A stretch of 64,000 bases of DNA from Aquidulcibacter sp. (GTDB lineage: Bacteria; Pseudomonadota; Alphaproteobacteria; Caulobacterales; Aquidulcibacteraceae): contig JAPZTJ010000031.1 of assembly GCA_027532555.1 (NCBI GenBank), positions 1 to 64,000 of the forward strand, read 5' to 3'. The notes beneath the pieces were generated by a model, which was not told where the DNA came from, searched no databases, and saw only the letters and a program-made list of their open reading frames with translations. A program made the translations under genes and the position numbers. Below, in pieces: positions 25,410 to 35,347 of this stretch (positions are counted from its first letter, which is position 1; every line of letters starts with the position of its first letter).

Positions 25410-27875
25410 TTGATACGTCCATATGCGCTTCACAAACACTTTTCTAATGTCCGACAGGAAGCCCCGGTCATCGCCTTGATGATCATGATTGCAGGCAGTG
25501 CATTTGCCCTAACAGTCCATCACATTTGGCCACTGATTTGGGCGGCCGGGTTTTTGGCGTTGTTTGCGGTGGATACTTGGTTTGCCGGCTGGTTGCTTCG
25601 AACTGGGCGAGATCATTTGCGCACCAAAACCGCTGCAATTCAGCTGGGTGCGATGTGCGCGCTAACCGTTTGTACCTTCATGATCGCCCCAATTGCGATG
25701 ATCTCAACAGGTGATTTAGCCTTGGCGATTGCCGCGACGGCCATGCTGGCCGCCTCTGCGACCAGGGCCACAGGCATTTTGTCGGTATCGCGTCTTTCTG
25801 GTAGCATAACTTTGATGCCATTTTTGGCCCTGCCGCTTTTAAGCTTGTGGCACCCGTATGTTAGCCAAAAGACTCACCCAGAGTTAAGCCATTATGTCGC
25901 CTGCCTCGCGGCCATCTGCGGGTTAGCCTATGTGATTATGGCGTGGCGGACGCGTGATATTGTCGAGCGCAAGCTGGAACGCGCCCGTAAAGAGGCTTTG
26001 GTCCAAGGTCGCGCCGCTGCGCGTGATGCGATGATCTCGAAATTGATCTTCAAACACACCAGCATGCGGGCGGCGCTGTTTGACACAAAGGCCTGCTTTA
26101 TGGCGGTCAATGAAGCTTGGTTAGGCGCGATCCAGCTGAGCGAACAGGACCTTTTAGGCAAAACCATGGCCGAGGCCATGCCGTCAGCTAAGCAGGATTG
26201 GCATGATGCCATCGCGCTGGCGTTGACCGGTGTTAGCACCCAAAAGAGTGGCGACCACCGGGTGCGCGTAGACGGGGTGGAAGTCTATCTCGATTGGGAA
26301 GTCCACCCTTGGTACACGCCAGAAGGCAATATTGGCGGAGCGATTGGTTACGCTCAGGATGTCACCGAAGTCTTGCTGGCGCGCGCCGATGAAAAGGCTA
26401 AGCAAGAACGTTTGACCGTGATGATTGCTCGCGCGCAAGAGGCGTTAGACGAGAAGCGCAAACTTCTGGAAGAAATCTGCGGTCCAGAGGTGCTGAGTTT
26501 AAAGGCCAGCCAGCCCTCTTGGCATGAGAAACTCGAAATTGTGAAAGAGCCGCTTGATATGTCAGGGGATCAAGACCCAAACAATCAAAGCGCGGGGCAA
26601 TTGCTAGCGGGCTTTGAGCGCGTCCTAGGCGACATCGACCAACGCGACAACTTGCTGGCGACCGCCGTGCAACAATTGAGCGAAGCGCGTCTGAATGCAG
26701 AGATCGCCAGCCAAGCGAAATCGCAATTGATGGCCAATGTCAGCCATGAACTGCGCACCCCACTTCACGCCATTTTGGGCTATACGGAAATGCTGATTGA
26801 AGATGCCGAACAGGACGGCAGACAAGAGGCAGCCCGTGATGCACGCAAGGTTCAGGATTCAGCCCAACACCTGCTGAAATTGATCAATGAAATCCTCGAT
26901 CTTGCAAAGATCGAGGCAGGTAAGATGGAAGTCACATACGAACCTGTGAATTTGTTCGAACTCACCAATGAAGTCCTGCAGAGTTTGGACCCTTTAGCAA
27001 AAAATCGCGGCAATCAAATGATCTTGGCAACGCCCGATGATCCAATTGTGGTCTTAACCGATGGATTCCGCCTGCGCCAATGTTTGATGAACCTTATCTC
27101 CAATGCGATCAAGTTCACCCAAAACGGGCAAGTCGCGATCACGTTTGAAAAGCAGGGCACAGCAACCGGGCGTGCACAGTATGAAATCAAAGTGACTGAT
27201 ACCGGCATTGGGATGAGCAAAGAAGCGCAATCCCGATTGTTTGAGCCGTTCCAACAAAGTGATGGCTCGGTGACGCGCGTTTATGGTGGAACCGGCCTTG
27301 GCCTCGCCCTTACCCGGGAAATGATGCAACTCCTTGGTGGGACCGTTCGAGTCGAGAGCGACGCAGGGCTTGGATCAACCTTTACCCTGTCGCTGCCAGC
27401 AAAGGGCTTACAGGCTAAGGATGTAGATGTGCAGATCGCGGCTGACGAGGCTGCGCCATTAATCCTCGTGATCGATGATGATGAGGTGAGCAATACGCTG
27501 GCGCTGCGGGCGGCCCAAAGTCTGGGCCTGAATAGCGCGATGGCGTTCACCGGCAGTTCGGCCCTCGCCTACCTAGCCAATCGCGCCGTTGATCTGGTAA
27601 TTTTAAACCTCGAGCTGCCAGATATGGACGGTTACACCTGTCTGGCCGCTCTGCGTGCCAATGCAGGGCTGAATGACACACCAATTGTTGTGATTGCGGC
27701 CGATGATGATCAACGCAAGTCAATCGCCCTTGGCGCACAAGAACACTTTATGAAGCCAGTTCTGGGCTCCGTATTGGGCGCTGCGATTGCGCGGCTCATC
27801 CGCCCGAAGAGCGAAGCCTCCGATGCAGAAACCATTGAATTGCCGCGTTATCGCCAATGGAAAGCGAATTCATGA
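25410..27875 (+). CDS. Hybrid sensor histidine kinase with degenerate receiver
   Basis: The 821-residue protein has several hydrophobic segments (residues about 20-175), a PAS-type sensor (about 210-320) and a coiled region. The HisKA domain follows with the phospho-accepting His446 in NVSHELRTPLHAILGY, then the ATPase domain (N box NLISNAIKFTQ, G boxes DTGIGM and GTGLGLAL). A C-terminal receiver (about 687-805) ends the protein. In the receiver, DDDE and FMKPV are kept but the phospho-acceptor Asp is Asn733 (ILNLELPDMDG), so it should not be phosphorylated. Start TTG 25410 is the only start just after an in-frame stop at 25401; ATG 25479 is the alternative. Two receivers follow. Confidence 0.88.
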   Translation: MIRPYALHKHFSNVRQEAPVIALMIMIAGSAFALTVHHIWPLIWAAGFLALFAVDTWFAGWLLRTGRDHLRTKTAAIQLGAMCALTVCTFMIAPIAMISTGDLALAIAATAMLAASATRATGILSVSRLSGSITLMPFLALPLLSLWHPYVSQKTHPELSHYVACLAAICGLAYVIMAWRTRDIVERKLERARKEALVQGRAAARDAMISKLIFKHTSMRAALFDTKACFMAVNEAWLGAIQLSEQDLLGKTMAEAMPSAKQDWHDAIALALTGVSTQKSGDHRVRVDGVEVYLDWEVHPWYTPEGNIGGAIGYAQDVTEVLLARADEKAKQERLTVMIARAQEALDEKRKLLEEICGPEVLSLKASQPSWHEKLEIVKEPLDMSGDQDPNNQSAGQLLAGFERVLGDIDQRDNLLATAVQQLSEARLNAEIASQAKSQLMANVSHELRTPLHAILGYTEMLIEDAEQDGRQEAARDARKVQDSAQHLLKLINEILDLAKIEAGKMEVTYEPVNLFELTNEVLQSLDPLAKNRGNQMILATPDDPIVVLTDGFRLRQCLMNLISNAIKFTQNGQVAITFEKQGTATGRAQYEIKVTDTGIGMSKEAQSRLFEPFQQSDGSVTRVYGGTGLGLALTREMMQLLGGTVRVESDAGLGSTFTLSLPAKGLQAKDVDVQIAADEAAPLILVIDDDEVSNTLALRAAQSLGLNSAMAFTGSSALAYLANRAVDLVILNLELPDMDGYTCLAALRANAGLNDTPIVVIAADDDQRKSIALGAQEHFMKPVLGSVLGAAIARLIRPKSEASDAETIELPRYRQWKANS

Positions 27876-27951
27876 CCCATGGGATACAGTTTTGCCTATA
27901 CAAATGTACGCAAATCATGAAATTGCTGAACAGTAAGTAACGGGGGCTGTC

Positions 27952-28326
27952 ATGCAAAGAATTTTGCTGGCTGAGGATCACGACGACAATCGCGAAATGC
28001 TGATGCGTCGTCTAACACGGGCTGGATTTGAAGTGCGCGGGGCCAGCGACGGTCAAGACGCCCTAACCCAAGCTTTAGCATGGAAGCCAGACCTTGTGCT
28101 GATGGATGTATCGATGCCGATTATGTCGGGTCTCGATGCCACCCGCCTGATCCGCGAGAAACTGGGCGCAACCATCAAAGTTATCGCCTTGACCGCCCAT
28201 GCGATGAACGAATCCCGCGAAGCTTGCTTTGAAGCAGGCTGCGATGCCTTTGCCACCAAGCCGGTGGATTGGCCGAACCTAATGGAAGAAATGAACCGCC
28301 AATTTCAAGGGAGGACGGCGTCGTGA
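27952..28326 (+). CDS. Single-domain response regulator (DivK/CheY-like)
   Basis: The 124-residue protein is a lone receiver domain with all key residues: acidic pair in AEDHDDN, the phospho-acceptor Asp in LVLMDVSMPIMSG, TAHAM and the Lys in TKPVDW. No output domain is present. It most resembles DivK-type regulators that act by protein contacts. It follows the hybrid kinase by 76 bases and overlaps the next receiver gene at its stop (GTGA). As the kinase receiver lacks its Asp, this protein is a good candidate acceptor for its phosphate. Confidence 0.93.
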   Translation: MQRILLAEDHDDNREMLMRRLTRAGFEVRGASDGQDALTQALAWKPDLVLMDVSMPIMSGLDATRLIREKLGATIKVIALTAHAMNESREACFEAGCDAFATKPVDWPNLMEEMNRQFQGRTAS

Positions 28327-28835
28327 CCGAAGATCTCCAGGATCAATTTGCCAATACCAACATCCTAATTGTCGACGACATGCAGGATAATATCGATGTG
28401 CTGGCGCGGCGCCTGCGCAACCGTCAGGCCACCGTCTATGAGGCCAGTGACGCCACAGAAGCGCTGGATATTCTAAGCGTCTCGCCGATCGATATCTTAT
28501 TGCTGGACGTTATGATGCCGGGTCTAAGTGGTCTGGATGTGGTCAAAAAGATCCGCACCAAACGCTCTGCCGCCGCCTTGCCAATCATCATGGTCTCTGC
28601 CCGGACTGACCAAGCCATGATGGTGGAGTGTCTTCAGGCGGGTGCCAATGACTATGTGACCAAGCCCGTGGATTTTCAGATCGTCAGCGCCCGCATTGCT
28701 ACCCAATTGGGCATCCGCGATACCTATCGAGCCGCACTTCGAGATCGGTCAAAGCAGATCGGTCTTGCAGAAGAAAGCCGAGTTCGGCTGGCAGAAGCCG
28801 AAGCCAAGATCGCAAACCTAACGGGTAAGGGCTAG
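28323..28835 (+). CDS. Response regulator receiver with C-terminal coiled tail
   Basis: The 170-residue protein has an intact receiver (residues about 12-130: ILIVDDMQDN, LLLDVMMPGLSG, MVSARTD, TKPVDF). A C-terminal helical tail (about 135-170, RAALRDRSKQIGLAEESRVR) that could form a coiled coil follows. The N-terminal part resembles PleD-type receivers, but the GGDEF output is missing. Start GTG 28323 overlaps the previous stop by four bases; longer in-frame starts lie within the upstream gene. The tail may mediate dimerisation or contact a separate effector. Confidence 0.9.
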   Translation: MTEDLQDQFANTNILIVDDMQDNIDVLARRLRNRQATVYEASDATEALDILSVSPIDILLLDVMMPGLSGLDVVKKIRTKRSAAALPIIMVSARTDQAMMVECLQAGANDYVTKPVDFQIVSARIATQLGIRDTYRAALRDRSKQIGLAEESRVRLAEAEAKIANLTGKG

Positions 28836-28850
28836 GCTGACAAAGGCCCC

Positions 28851-29930
28851 TCAGCCCTTATAATCATGCCACAGACCTGTTCCGTCTAAGAGTTGCAGCC
28901 CGCCTTCAGTTTCCCGCACATAAGGTGGGTCGAGTGGGGCCTTAAATGCCCCACCGGGTACATCCAAAACATAGGTGGGCTGGGCGAGGCCCGTCAGCGT
29001 GCGGCGCAACCCCGCCATAAGGTCTTGGCCTTCTGAAATTGGCAACCGAAAATGGCCGGTGCCGGGGGCAAGGTCAGGATGGTGCAGATAATAGGGCTTT
29101 ACCCCAAGTGCGACAAAGCCGCGCATCAGGTCCTGCAGCACATCCAAGCGATCATTCACGCCCCGTAGCAAGACGGACTGACTAACCAGACTAATCCCCG
29201 CCTCCCGCATCCGAATAATGGCGGCTTTGGCTTCTGTGGTGAACTCGCGCGGATGATTGGCATGAATAGCGACCCAGCTTGCGACGCCCTCTGCCCGTAG
29301 CGCGCCTACAAAGTCATCGGTGACGCGCTCAGGTGCCACAACTGGCACACGCGTATGCCAACGCACGACTTTCACATGATCAATAGCTGCCAAGGCTTGC
29401 ACCAATTCGCGCGCGCGACGGGCTGACAGCATAAAGGGGTCGCCGCCCGTCAGTATAACCTCAAAAATCTGAGGCCGCGCGCGGATGTAATCCAAAGCCT
29501 GATCTAGGTTTTCGCCCACCAAAGCCTCGCCACCAGGTCCCACCATCTCGCGGCGGAAGCAGAAGCGGCAGTAGACAGGGCAAACCGACAGAACTTTCAG
29601 AAGAACGCGGTCTTGATAGCGGTGGACGAGGCCTGGCACTGGCGTGAAGGCCGCATCATCAATTGGGTCAGCGCTTTCCTCTGGACTTTGCTGCAGCTCC
29701 AGCACGGATGGTACAAATTGCGCCCGGATCGGGTCTTGCGGGTCGGCCCTGTCAATCAGGTCCAGCATCGTCGGCGTCACCGCCACGGCATAGCGCTCCG
29801 CCACCGCTTCTAATCCAGTGGCCTCTTCTGGTGTTAAGAGATCATGGGCCAAAAGATCGACAATTTTGGTACTCGATGCTTCTGCCTGAACGGGCTGCGG
29901 CAGTACTTTAATCTTTGCCTGTGGAGCCAA
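28851..29930 (-). CDS. Lysine 2,3-aminomutase-like radical SAM protein (KamA/EpmB family)
   Basis: The protein has the radical SAM cluster [13 protein letters not shown] (Cys-x3-Cys-x2-Cys), [14 protein letters not shown], the [13 protein letters not shown] segment and a [19 protein letters not shown] region typical of the family. It could be free-lysine aminomutase or the EF-P lysine enzyme EpmB; a length near 360 is closer to EpmB, but no epmA or efp is nearby. The frame runs on into dut, so the start is unclear. TTG 29930 is chosen, overlapping dut by 23 bases; no good ATG exists near. It shares strand and likely transcript with dut and pheS. Confidence 0.82.
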   Translation of the reverse strand: MAPQAKIKVLPQPVQAEASSTKIVDLLAHDLLTPEEATGLEAVAERYAVAVTPTMLDLIDRADPQDPIRAQFVPSVLELQQSPEESADPIDDAAFTPVPGLVHRYQDRVLLKVLSVCPVYCRFCFRREMVGPGGEALVGENLDQALDYIRARPQIFEVILTGGDPFMLSARRARELVQALAAIDHVKVVRWHTRVPVVAPERVTDDFVGALRAEGVASWVAIHANHPREFTTEAKAAIIRMREAGISLVSQSVLLRGVNDRLDVLQDLMRGFVALGVKPYYLHHPDLAPGTGHFRLPISEGQDLMAGLRRTLTGLAQPTYVLDVPGGAFKAPLDPPYVRETEGGLQLLDGTGLWHDYKG

Positions 29931-30420
29931 AGCCGCCTGTTCCCCGTGCCGTTTCGTCGAGTTCTTCAAACTCCATCCAGCCAATTTGCGTGATGGGGGC
30001 GACGACCATTTGCGCAATGCGATCGCCGCGATGGATGCGGAAGCCCTCCCAACCATGATTGATCAGGATCACGCCGACTTCACCGCGATAATCCGCATCA
30101 ATCGTGCCGGGGCTGTTGAGGCAAGTAATGCCATTCTTCAGAGCAAGCCCTGAGCGCGGCCGAACTTGAGCTTCATAGCCAGCCGGCAAAGCAATGCACA
30201 GACCGGTTGGGATTAGGGCCCGCCGGCCGGGCAATAAGTCGATATGGCTGCCCTCGGCCAAAGCGGCCCGCAAATCCATGCCCGCTGATTGGCCGGTTTC
30301 ATAAGTCGGCAGCGGCAAATCACCAAAATGAGATAGCTTTCTGACGGCAACCAAGGGACGAATAGTTTCCGCAGCCTCAGAAGGCGTTGTGGGCGCACGG
30401 GTCGAGAACGGCTTCAACAT
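29908..30420 (-). CDS. dut: dUTP diphosphatase
   Basis: Dut hydrolyses dUTP to dUMP and keeps uracil out of DNA. The 170-residue protein carries the trimeric dUTPase motifs in order: [43 protein letters not shown] and the C-terminal [10 protein letters not shown]-loop-like motif. An extra N-terminal segment of about 30 residues ([17 protein letters not shown]) precedes the core. ATG 30420 has AAGGA at the right distance and is preferred over GTG 30441. It overlaps the next gene and follows pheS by about 75 bases. Confidence 0.95.
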   Translation of the reverse strand: MLKPFSTRAPTTPSEAAETIRPLVAVRKLSHFGDLPLPTYETGQSAGMDLRAALAEGSHIDLLPGRRALIPTGLCIALPAGYEAQVRPRSGLALKNGITCLNSPGTIDADYRGEVGVILINHGWEGFRIHRGDRIAQMVVAPITQIGWMEFEELDETARGTGGFGSTGKD

Positions 30421-30494
30421 CCTTAGTCCTTCATGGGGCACTTGCCTTAGGCAAGCGGGTCAAAAATTTCTGCGCGGCAGGGGCGCCGCGGAAC

Positions 30495-31568
30495 TTAGCT
30501 CAATCCCGTAGCAAGATTCGGTTGGACACTGGGCTCAAATCCATAATGCTTCAGCCAGCGAACATCTGCTGCAAACATGTCGCGCAGGTCCGGGATGCCA
30601 TATTTCAACATCGCCAGTCGGTCGATCCCCATGCCGAAAGCAAAGCCTTGGTATTGATCTGGATCAATGCCGCAGGCGCGAAGTACATTGGGGTGAACCA
30701 TGCCGCAGCCCAAAATCTCAAGCCAATCTGTGCCCGTACCGATTTTCAACGCACCGCCCGAACGGTCACAGCGGACATCCATTTCCGCCGACGGTTCGGT
30801 GAACGGGAAATGGTGTGGGCGGAAGCGCACATCCACATCGTCGATCTCAAAGAAGGCGCGCATGAAATCCATCAGCACGCCCTTGAGATGACCCATATGC
30901 ACCCCATCCTCAATGACGAGGCCTTCAATCTGGTGGAACATCGGCGTGTGGGTCTGGTCTGAGTCGCAGCGATAGGTGCGGCCCGGCGCCACGATCCGGA
31001 TCGGCGGCTTCTGGGTCAGCATGGTGCGCACTTGCACGGGGCTGGTATGGGTGCGCAACAACATGCGCGAGCCATCTTCCTTCTCTTCAAAGAAGAAGGT
31101 GTCATGCATATCGCGCGCTGGATGCTTGGGCGGGAAGTTCAGTGCGGTGAAATTGTGGAAGTCATCTTCGACATCCGGCCCTTCCGCGATGGAGAAGCCC
31201 ATATCGGAAAAGATGGTTTGAACTTCTTCAAACACCTGCATGATCGGATGGATCTTGCCGCGCCGCTCGGGCCGCACAGGCAAAGTCACATCTATCCGCT
31301 CTGCCAAGAGGCGCGCATCGAGGGCGGCTTGAGCCAGCGCCTCTTTCTTTTCGGCGATCGCGTCGCTGAGACTTTGCTTCAAGCCATTGACCAAGGGGCC
31401 AAAAGTTTGACGCTCTTCCGGGCTCATCCCACCCATGCCTTTGAGAAGTTCGGACACGCTGCCTTTCTTTCCAAGGGCATTGACGCGCACCAGTTCAACG
31501 GCCGCTTCATCATGAGCGGCATCTAATTGGGCAAAGAGATCGCGGGAGAGAGTGTCAATATCAGTCAT
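30495..31568 (-). CDS. pheS: Phenylalanyl-tRNA synthetase, alpha subunit
   Basis: The 357-residue protein has the N-terminal coiled coil (residues about 1-90) and the class II catalytic domain ([48 protein letters not shown], the [14 protein letters not shown] motif and [18 protein letters not shown]). Length and motifs are normal. The gene normally directly downstream, pheT, is not there: dut follows. The usual upstream partners rpmI-rplT lie 3.4 kb away beyond a hydrolase and a peptidase gene. No leader peptide rich in Phe is seen in the 183 bases upstream. Confidence 0.97.
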   Translation of the reverse strand: MTDIDTLSRDLFAQLDAAHDEAAVELVRVNALGKKGSVSELLKGMGGMSPEERQTFGPLVNGLKQSLSDAIAEKKEALAQAALDARLLAERIDVTLPVRPERRGKIHPIMQVFEEVQTIFSDMGFSIAEGPDVEDDFHNFTALNFPPKHPARDMHDTFFFEEKEDGSRMLLRTHTSPVQVRTMLTQKPPIRIVAPGRTYRCDSDQTHTPMFHQIEGLVIEDGVHMGHLKGVLMDFMRAFFEIDDVDVRFRPHHFPFTEPSAEMDVRCDRSGGALKIGTGTDWLEILGCGMVHPNVLRACGIDPDQYQGFAFGMGIDRLAMLKYGIPDLRDMFAADVRWLKHYGFEPSVQPNLATGLS

Positions 31569-31751
31569 GAAACGGTCCTAGCGGATTGGACGCCCAAATG
31601 GGAGGGGGGTGGCGCAGATGATTGACGATCGCGCTTTGCCCAATCCTCACAAAAATGTGAGCCCGCCAAGCGCTGACACAGCCTGCCCTGCCCCCTAAGG
31701 AAACGGCTCAAAATTTCAGGCGGGCCATGGCCCTGCTTCAGGGAGAATCCA

Positions 31752-33902
31752 ATGTTCCGTGCTGCCCTTTTTGCTTTCAGCGCTTTCGCAATGCCTTTGG
31801 CCGCCTTGGCCAACCCAGCCCAGCCCACCACAGCTGCGCAAGCGTTCAGCAATCCTTTCTTTGAAGCCAAAGCCACCAAATTTGGCGCACCCGCTTTTGA
31901 CCGGATTCGCCCGGAACATTTCCGGCCGGCCTTCTATGAAGGGATGCGTCAACAAAGGGCTGAGATTGAAGCCATTGCCAACGCGAAAACGGCCCCCACA
32001 TTCGATAACACCATTCTCGCGATGGAAAAGACTGGCCTGTTCCTCGATGATGTTTCGGCTGTCTTCTTCAATATGACATCAGCCAATTCCAGCGCGCCAA
32101 TCCGCGCCATTCAGCGCGAGATGGGCCCCGCAATGGCCGCCCATTCGGATTCGATCCGCCTGAACCCGAAGCTTTTTGCCCGCGTTAAGGCGGTGTACGA
32201 CAAGCGCGCATCCCTGCGCACCCCTGAACAGCGCCGCTTGGTTGAACGCGTCTATCAAGGTTTTGTTCGCTCTGGCGCTAAACTCAACCCCGAACAGAAA
32301 GCCCGCGTCTCGGAAATCAATCAGCGTTTGTCGAGCCTCAGCACCAATTTCAGCCAAAAGGTCTTGGCAGACACCAACCAGTTCGCGCTGGTTCTGGAAA
32401 CCGAGGCCGACCGCGCTGGTCTGCCGCAATTCTTCCTCGATGCCGCTTTGGAAGCCGGTCGCGCGCGTGGCATGCCGGGCAAGTATGTCGTGACCTTGAG
32501 CCGCTCGAGCGTTGAGCCCTTCTTAGAGCTCTCGACCAATCGGGCCATGCGCGAGAAGGCTTGGCGCGGCTGGGTGTTGCGTGGCGATAATAATGACGCC
32601 GAAGATACCAAGGCGACCGCGAGCGAAATTGTAACCCTTCGCCAAGAGCGCGCCTCGATTTTGGGCTACGAGCATCACGCCGCCTTCACCTTGGCGGATA
32701 CAATGGCAAAGACCCCGGCCAATGTCAGCGCCTTGCTGAATGGGGTATGGGAGCCTGCCAAGGCAGCTGTGACGCGCGATGCTGCGGAATATCTGGCGCT
32801 AGCCAAGTCGCAAGGCTTTACGGGCGACAAGCTGGAGCCTTGGGATTGGCGCTTCTATGCCGAACAAAAGCGCCGGGCGAAATACAATCTGAATGAAGAT
32901 GAAGTGAAGCCCTATTTCTCGCTCGACGCCATGTTGGACGCACAATTCTGGGTCGCCAATCAATTGTTTGGCCTGAAGTTTAAAGAGATTACCGGCACCG
33001 TACCTGTCTATCATCCCGACGTGCGAGTGTGGGAAGTGATGGAGGGTGACGGTCGCCATATCGGCCTGTTCTATGGCGATTTCTTCTCGCGCGAGAGCAA
33101 GCAAGGCGGGGCTTGGATGTCCAGCTATCAGGGCCAAGACCGGGTTAATGGCAATCTAAAGCCCATGGTCGTCAACGTGTTGAATTACACCAAGGCACCT
33201 GCGGGCAAGCCGACTTTACTGTCTTATGACGACGCTGAAACCTTGTTCCATGAGTTTGGCCACGGCCTACATGGCCTATTGTCCAATGTCGCCTTTCCGA
33301 GCCTCGCAGGCACCGCCGTGTCGCGCGACTTTGTAGAATTCCCTGCCCAGATCTATGAGCATTGGCTGGGCCAACGCCAAGTGCTAGAGCGTTTTGCCCG
33401 CCACAGCGATACCGGTGCCGCCATGCCGAAAGAGCTGCTGGACAAAGTAATGGCTGCGCGCAACCATGACCAAGGCTTTGCCACGGTTGAGTTTTTATCT
33501 TCTGCCTTGGTTGATATGGACGTTCACAGCCAGCCCAATCTGCCCAAGGGCTTTGATATGGGGGCCTTTGAAAAGGAAAGCTTAGCCCGGATCGGGATGC
33601 CGCGTGAGATTGTGATGCGCCATCGACCGACCCACTTCGGCCATATCTTCTCGGGCGGTTATTCGGCGGGCTATTACTCTTACATGTGGTCGGAAGTCCT
33701 CGACGCCGATGGCTTCCGCGCCTTTACCGAGACAGGCGATATCTTCAACAAGGATGTCGCCAAGCGCTTGCGCACCTTTGTCTATGCCGGCGGCAATTCG
33801 CGTGACCCAGCAGAAGCTTATCGCCAGTATCGTGGCCGCGATCCCGATCCAAAGGCGCTGTTGGAAATGCGCGGCCTCGCGGACGGCACCAGCGGCAATT
33901 AA
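31752..33902 (+). CDS. dcp: Exported M3-family peptidyl-dipeptidase (Dcp-like)
   Basis: The 716-residue protein begins with a signal peptide (FAFSAFAMPLAALA, cleavage near residue 22) and has the oligopeptidase-like catalytic region. It carries HEFGHGLHGLL (zinc His pair and catalytic Glu) at about residues 500-510, and FSGGYSAGYYSYMWSEVLDAD near residue 640, which contains the substrate-binding Tyr residues. It would cut dipeptides from peptide C-termini in the periplasm. E. coli Dcp is soluble without such a leader, so export is predicted from sequence. It is divergent from pheS and convergent with the hydrolase; stop codons overlap by four bases. Confidence 0.93.
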   Translation: MFRAALFAFSAFAMPLAALANPAQPTTAAQAFSNPFFEAKATKFGAPAFDRIRPEHFRPAFYEGMRQQRAEIEAIANAKTAPTFDNTILAMEKTGLFLDDVSAVFFNMTSANSSAPIRAIQREMGPAMAAHSDSIRLNPKLFARVKAVYDKRASLRTPEQRRLVERVYQGFVRSGAKLNPEQKARVSEINQRLSSLSTNFSQKVLADTNQFALVLETEADRAGLPQFFLDAALEAGRARGMPGKYVVTLSRSSVEPFLELSTNRAMREKAWRGWVLRGDNNDAEDTKATASEIVTLRQERASILGYEHHAAFTLADTMAKTPANVSALLNGVWEPAKAAVTRDAAEYLALAKSQGFTGDKLEPWDWRFYAEQKRRAKYNLNEDEVKPYFSLDAMLDAQFWVANQLFGLKFKEITGTVPVYHPDVRVWEVMEGDGRHIGLFYGDFFSRESKQGGAWMSSYQGQDRVNGNLKPMVVNVLNYTKAPAGKPTLLSYDDAETLFHEFGHGLHGLLSNVAFPSLAGTAVSRDFVEFPAQIYEHWLGQRQVLERFARHSDTGAAMPKELLDKVMAARNHDQGFATVEFLSSALVDMDVHSQPNLPKGFDMGAFEKESLARIGMPREIVMRHRPTHFGHIFSGGYSAGYYSYMWSEVLDADGFRAFTETGDIFNKDVAKRLRTFVYAGGNSRDPAEAYRQYRGRDPDPKALLEMRGLADGTSGN

Positions 33903-34810
33903 GCCGCTTCGGCTCGACCTTGTTCCACACGTTGCGCATGGCTGATGATCAGATCAGCCATGTGCTTGGTTTTTGACGGCGGGAGGTCATGGGCCATTTG
34001 GTCTATGACCTCTAGCTTTGCACCGGGAATACGCCGTGCGGTGTCGACGCCGCATGCCAGTGGCACCAATTCATCCTGCTTGCCATGAATGACCAAGGTG
34101 GGCGCTTGGATTGAGGCCAGCTTTCCGGCACGCGCGCCATCGGCCAGAACGGCAATGAGTTGTCGCAGCGTGCCTTTGGGATCATAAGCGCGATCATAAG
34201 CGGCGGCCGAATGATTGACGAAGGCGTCGGGCGCGCGCGCCGGATCCGGGTAAGAGATCAATTCCAGCGTCCGCCGACCAATCTCAATTGCTTCATCGCG
34301 GCTTGGCGCCTTGCTCCGGCGTGCCGTCAGACGTTGGCGCAGTTTCGCCGGGGCGCTGGGCAAACCGCGGGCACCGCTGGTTGACATCACAGAGATTAAA
34401 CTGCGCAGCCGAGTTGGGTGATAGATCGCCATGTTTTGCGCAATCATCCCACCCATAGAGACCCCAACGACATGGGCGTTTTCGATCCCCAGATGATCCA
34501 AGAGCGCCACCGCATCTTGGGCCATATCCTTGACGTGATAGGCAGTCTTAAAGCCGATCCCGAGCAAAAGCCCCGCAATCGCGCGCAATGGGCTTGCTAC
34601 TTGTGCGCCATGAAAATGGGTGGATAGGCCCACGTCGCGATTATCAAACAAGATCACGCGATGCCCGGCAGCTACCAGCTCTGCCATGAAATCTTCCGGC
34701 CACGCGATCAATTGCCGCCCAAGCCCCATGACCAACAACAGAGGCACGCCCGAGGCCGCGCCCCGTTCTTCATAATAAAGCTCAATGCCATTGGCTTGAA
34801 TGGTCGGCAT
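33899..34810 (-). CDS. Alpha/beta hydrolase
   Basis: The 303-residue protein has the alpha/beta-hydrolase features in order: an oxyanion-side MGLGRQLIAWPEDF, FDNRDVGLSTHF, the nucleophile elbow GVSMGGMIAQ (Ser about 117), an Asp in HGKQDELVPLACG and the catalytic His in DQMAHDLPP. The substrate is unknown; relatives range from lactone and ester hydrolases to aclacinomycin methylesterase-like proteins. Start ATG 34810 gives PTIQANGIELYYEERG, the usual N-terminus. It stands between rplT and the M3 peptidase gene, reading toward the peptidase. Confidence 0.88.
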   Translation of the reverse strand: MPTIQANGIELYYEERGAASGVPLLLVMGLGRQLIAWPEDFMAELVAAGHRVILFDNRDVGLSTHFHGAQVASPLRAIAGLLLGIGFKTAYHVKDMAQDAVALLDHLGIENAHVVGVSMGGMIAQNMAIYHPTRLRSLISVMSTSGARGLPSAPAKLRQRLTARRSKAPSRDEAIEIGRRTLELISYPDPARAPDAFVNHSAAAYDRAYDPKGTLRQLIAVLADGARAGKLASIQAPTLVIHGKQDELVPLACGVDTARRIPGAKLEVIDQMAHDLPPSKTKHMADLIISHAQRVEQGRAEAA

Positions 34811-34860
34811 GCATTTGTCCCCCGATGCAGGCGTGGTGTATTTAGGTGGAAACGCAAACA

Positions 34861-34892
34861 AAAACGGCCCTGAGTTACCTCAAGGCCGTTTT
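34861..34892 (-). terminator. Rho-independent terminator of rpmI-rplT
   Basis: Read on the reverse strand, AAAACGGCCTTGAG pairs with CTCAGGGCCGTTTT across a short loop and runs into a T-rich tract. It lies about 85 bases after the rplT stop and just before the hydrolase start. Confidence 0.8.
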
Positions 34893-34976
34893 CAAGTCGT
34901 GTCAACCGCGCTCGCGTTGCTCGCATTCCAATTGGCGCGCAACTTTGATCCGTTGGATCAAAACGCGCTTAGGGGC

Positions 34977-35336
34977 TTATGCAGCCAGAGCGGCCTTTGC
35001 CTTTTCAACCACGGCTGCGAAGGCGGCGGGTTCGCGGATCGCGATATCGCTCAACACTTTGCGGTCGACTTGGACGCCTGCTTTCAACAAGCCGTTGATG
35101 AAGACCGAATAGGTCATGTCATGCTGACGGGCTGCTGCGTTGATGCGCTGGATCCACAAAGCGCGGAAGTTGCGCTTCTTGGCCTTGCGGTCGCGGTATG
35201 CATATTGACCAGCGCGCCATACGGCGGCGGTCGCGGTGCGGATGGTGTTCTTCCGGCGGCCTTGGAAGCCTTTAGCAGCTGCCAGGATGTTTTTCCGACG
35301 GGCGCGGGTTTGTTGCCCTGCTTTAATACGTGCCAT
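34977..35336 (-). CDS. rplT: 50S ribosomal protein L20
   Basis: The 119-residue protein is a full-length L20: very basic N-terminus ([20 protein letters not shown]), [40 protein letters not shown] and the C-terminal Asp/Ala-rich end. L20 binds 23S rRNA early in assembly and in many bacteria represses its own operon. It follows rpmI by eleven bases. infC is not upstream; 276 bases without a gene separate rpmI from ahcY. Confidence 0.98.
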   Translation of the reverse strand: MARIKAGQQTRARRKNILAAAKGFQGRRKNTIRTATAAVWRAGQYAYRDRKAKKRNFRALWIQRINAAARQHDMTYSVFINGLLKAGVQVDRKVLSDIAIREPAAFAAVVEKAKAALAA

Positions 35337-35347
35337 TGTCTATATCC

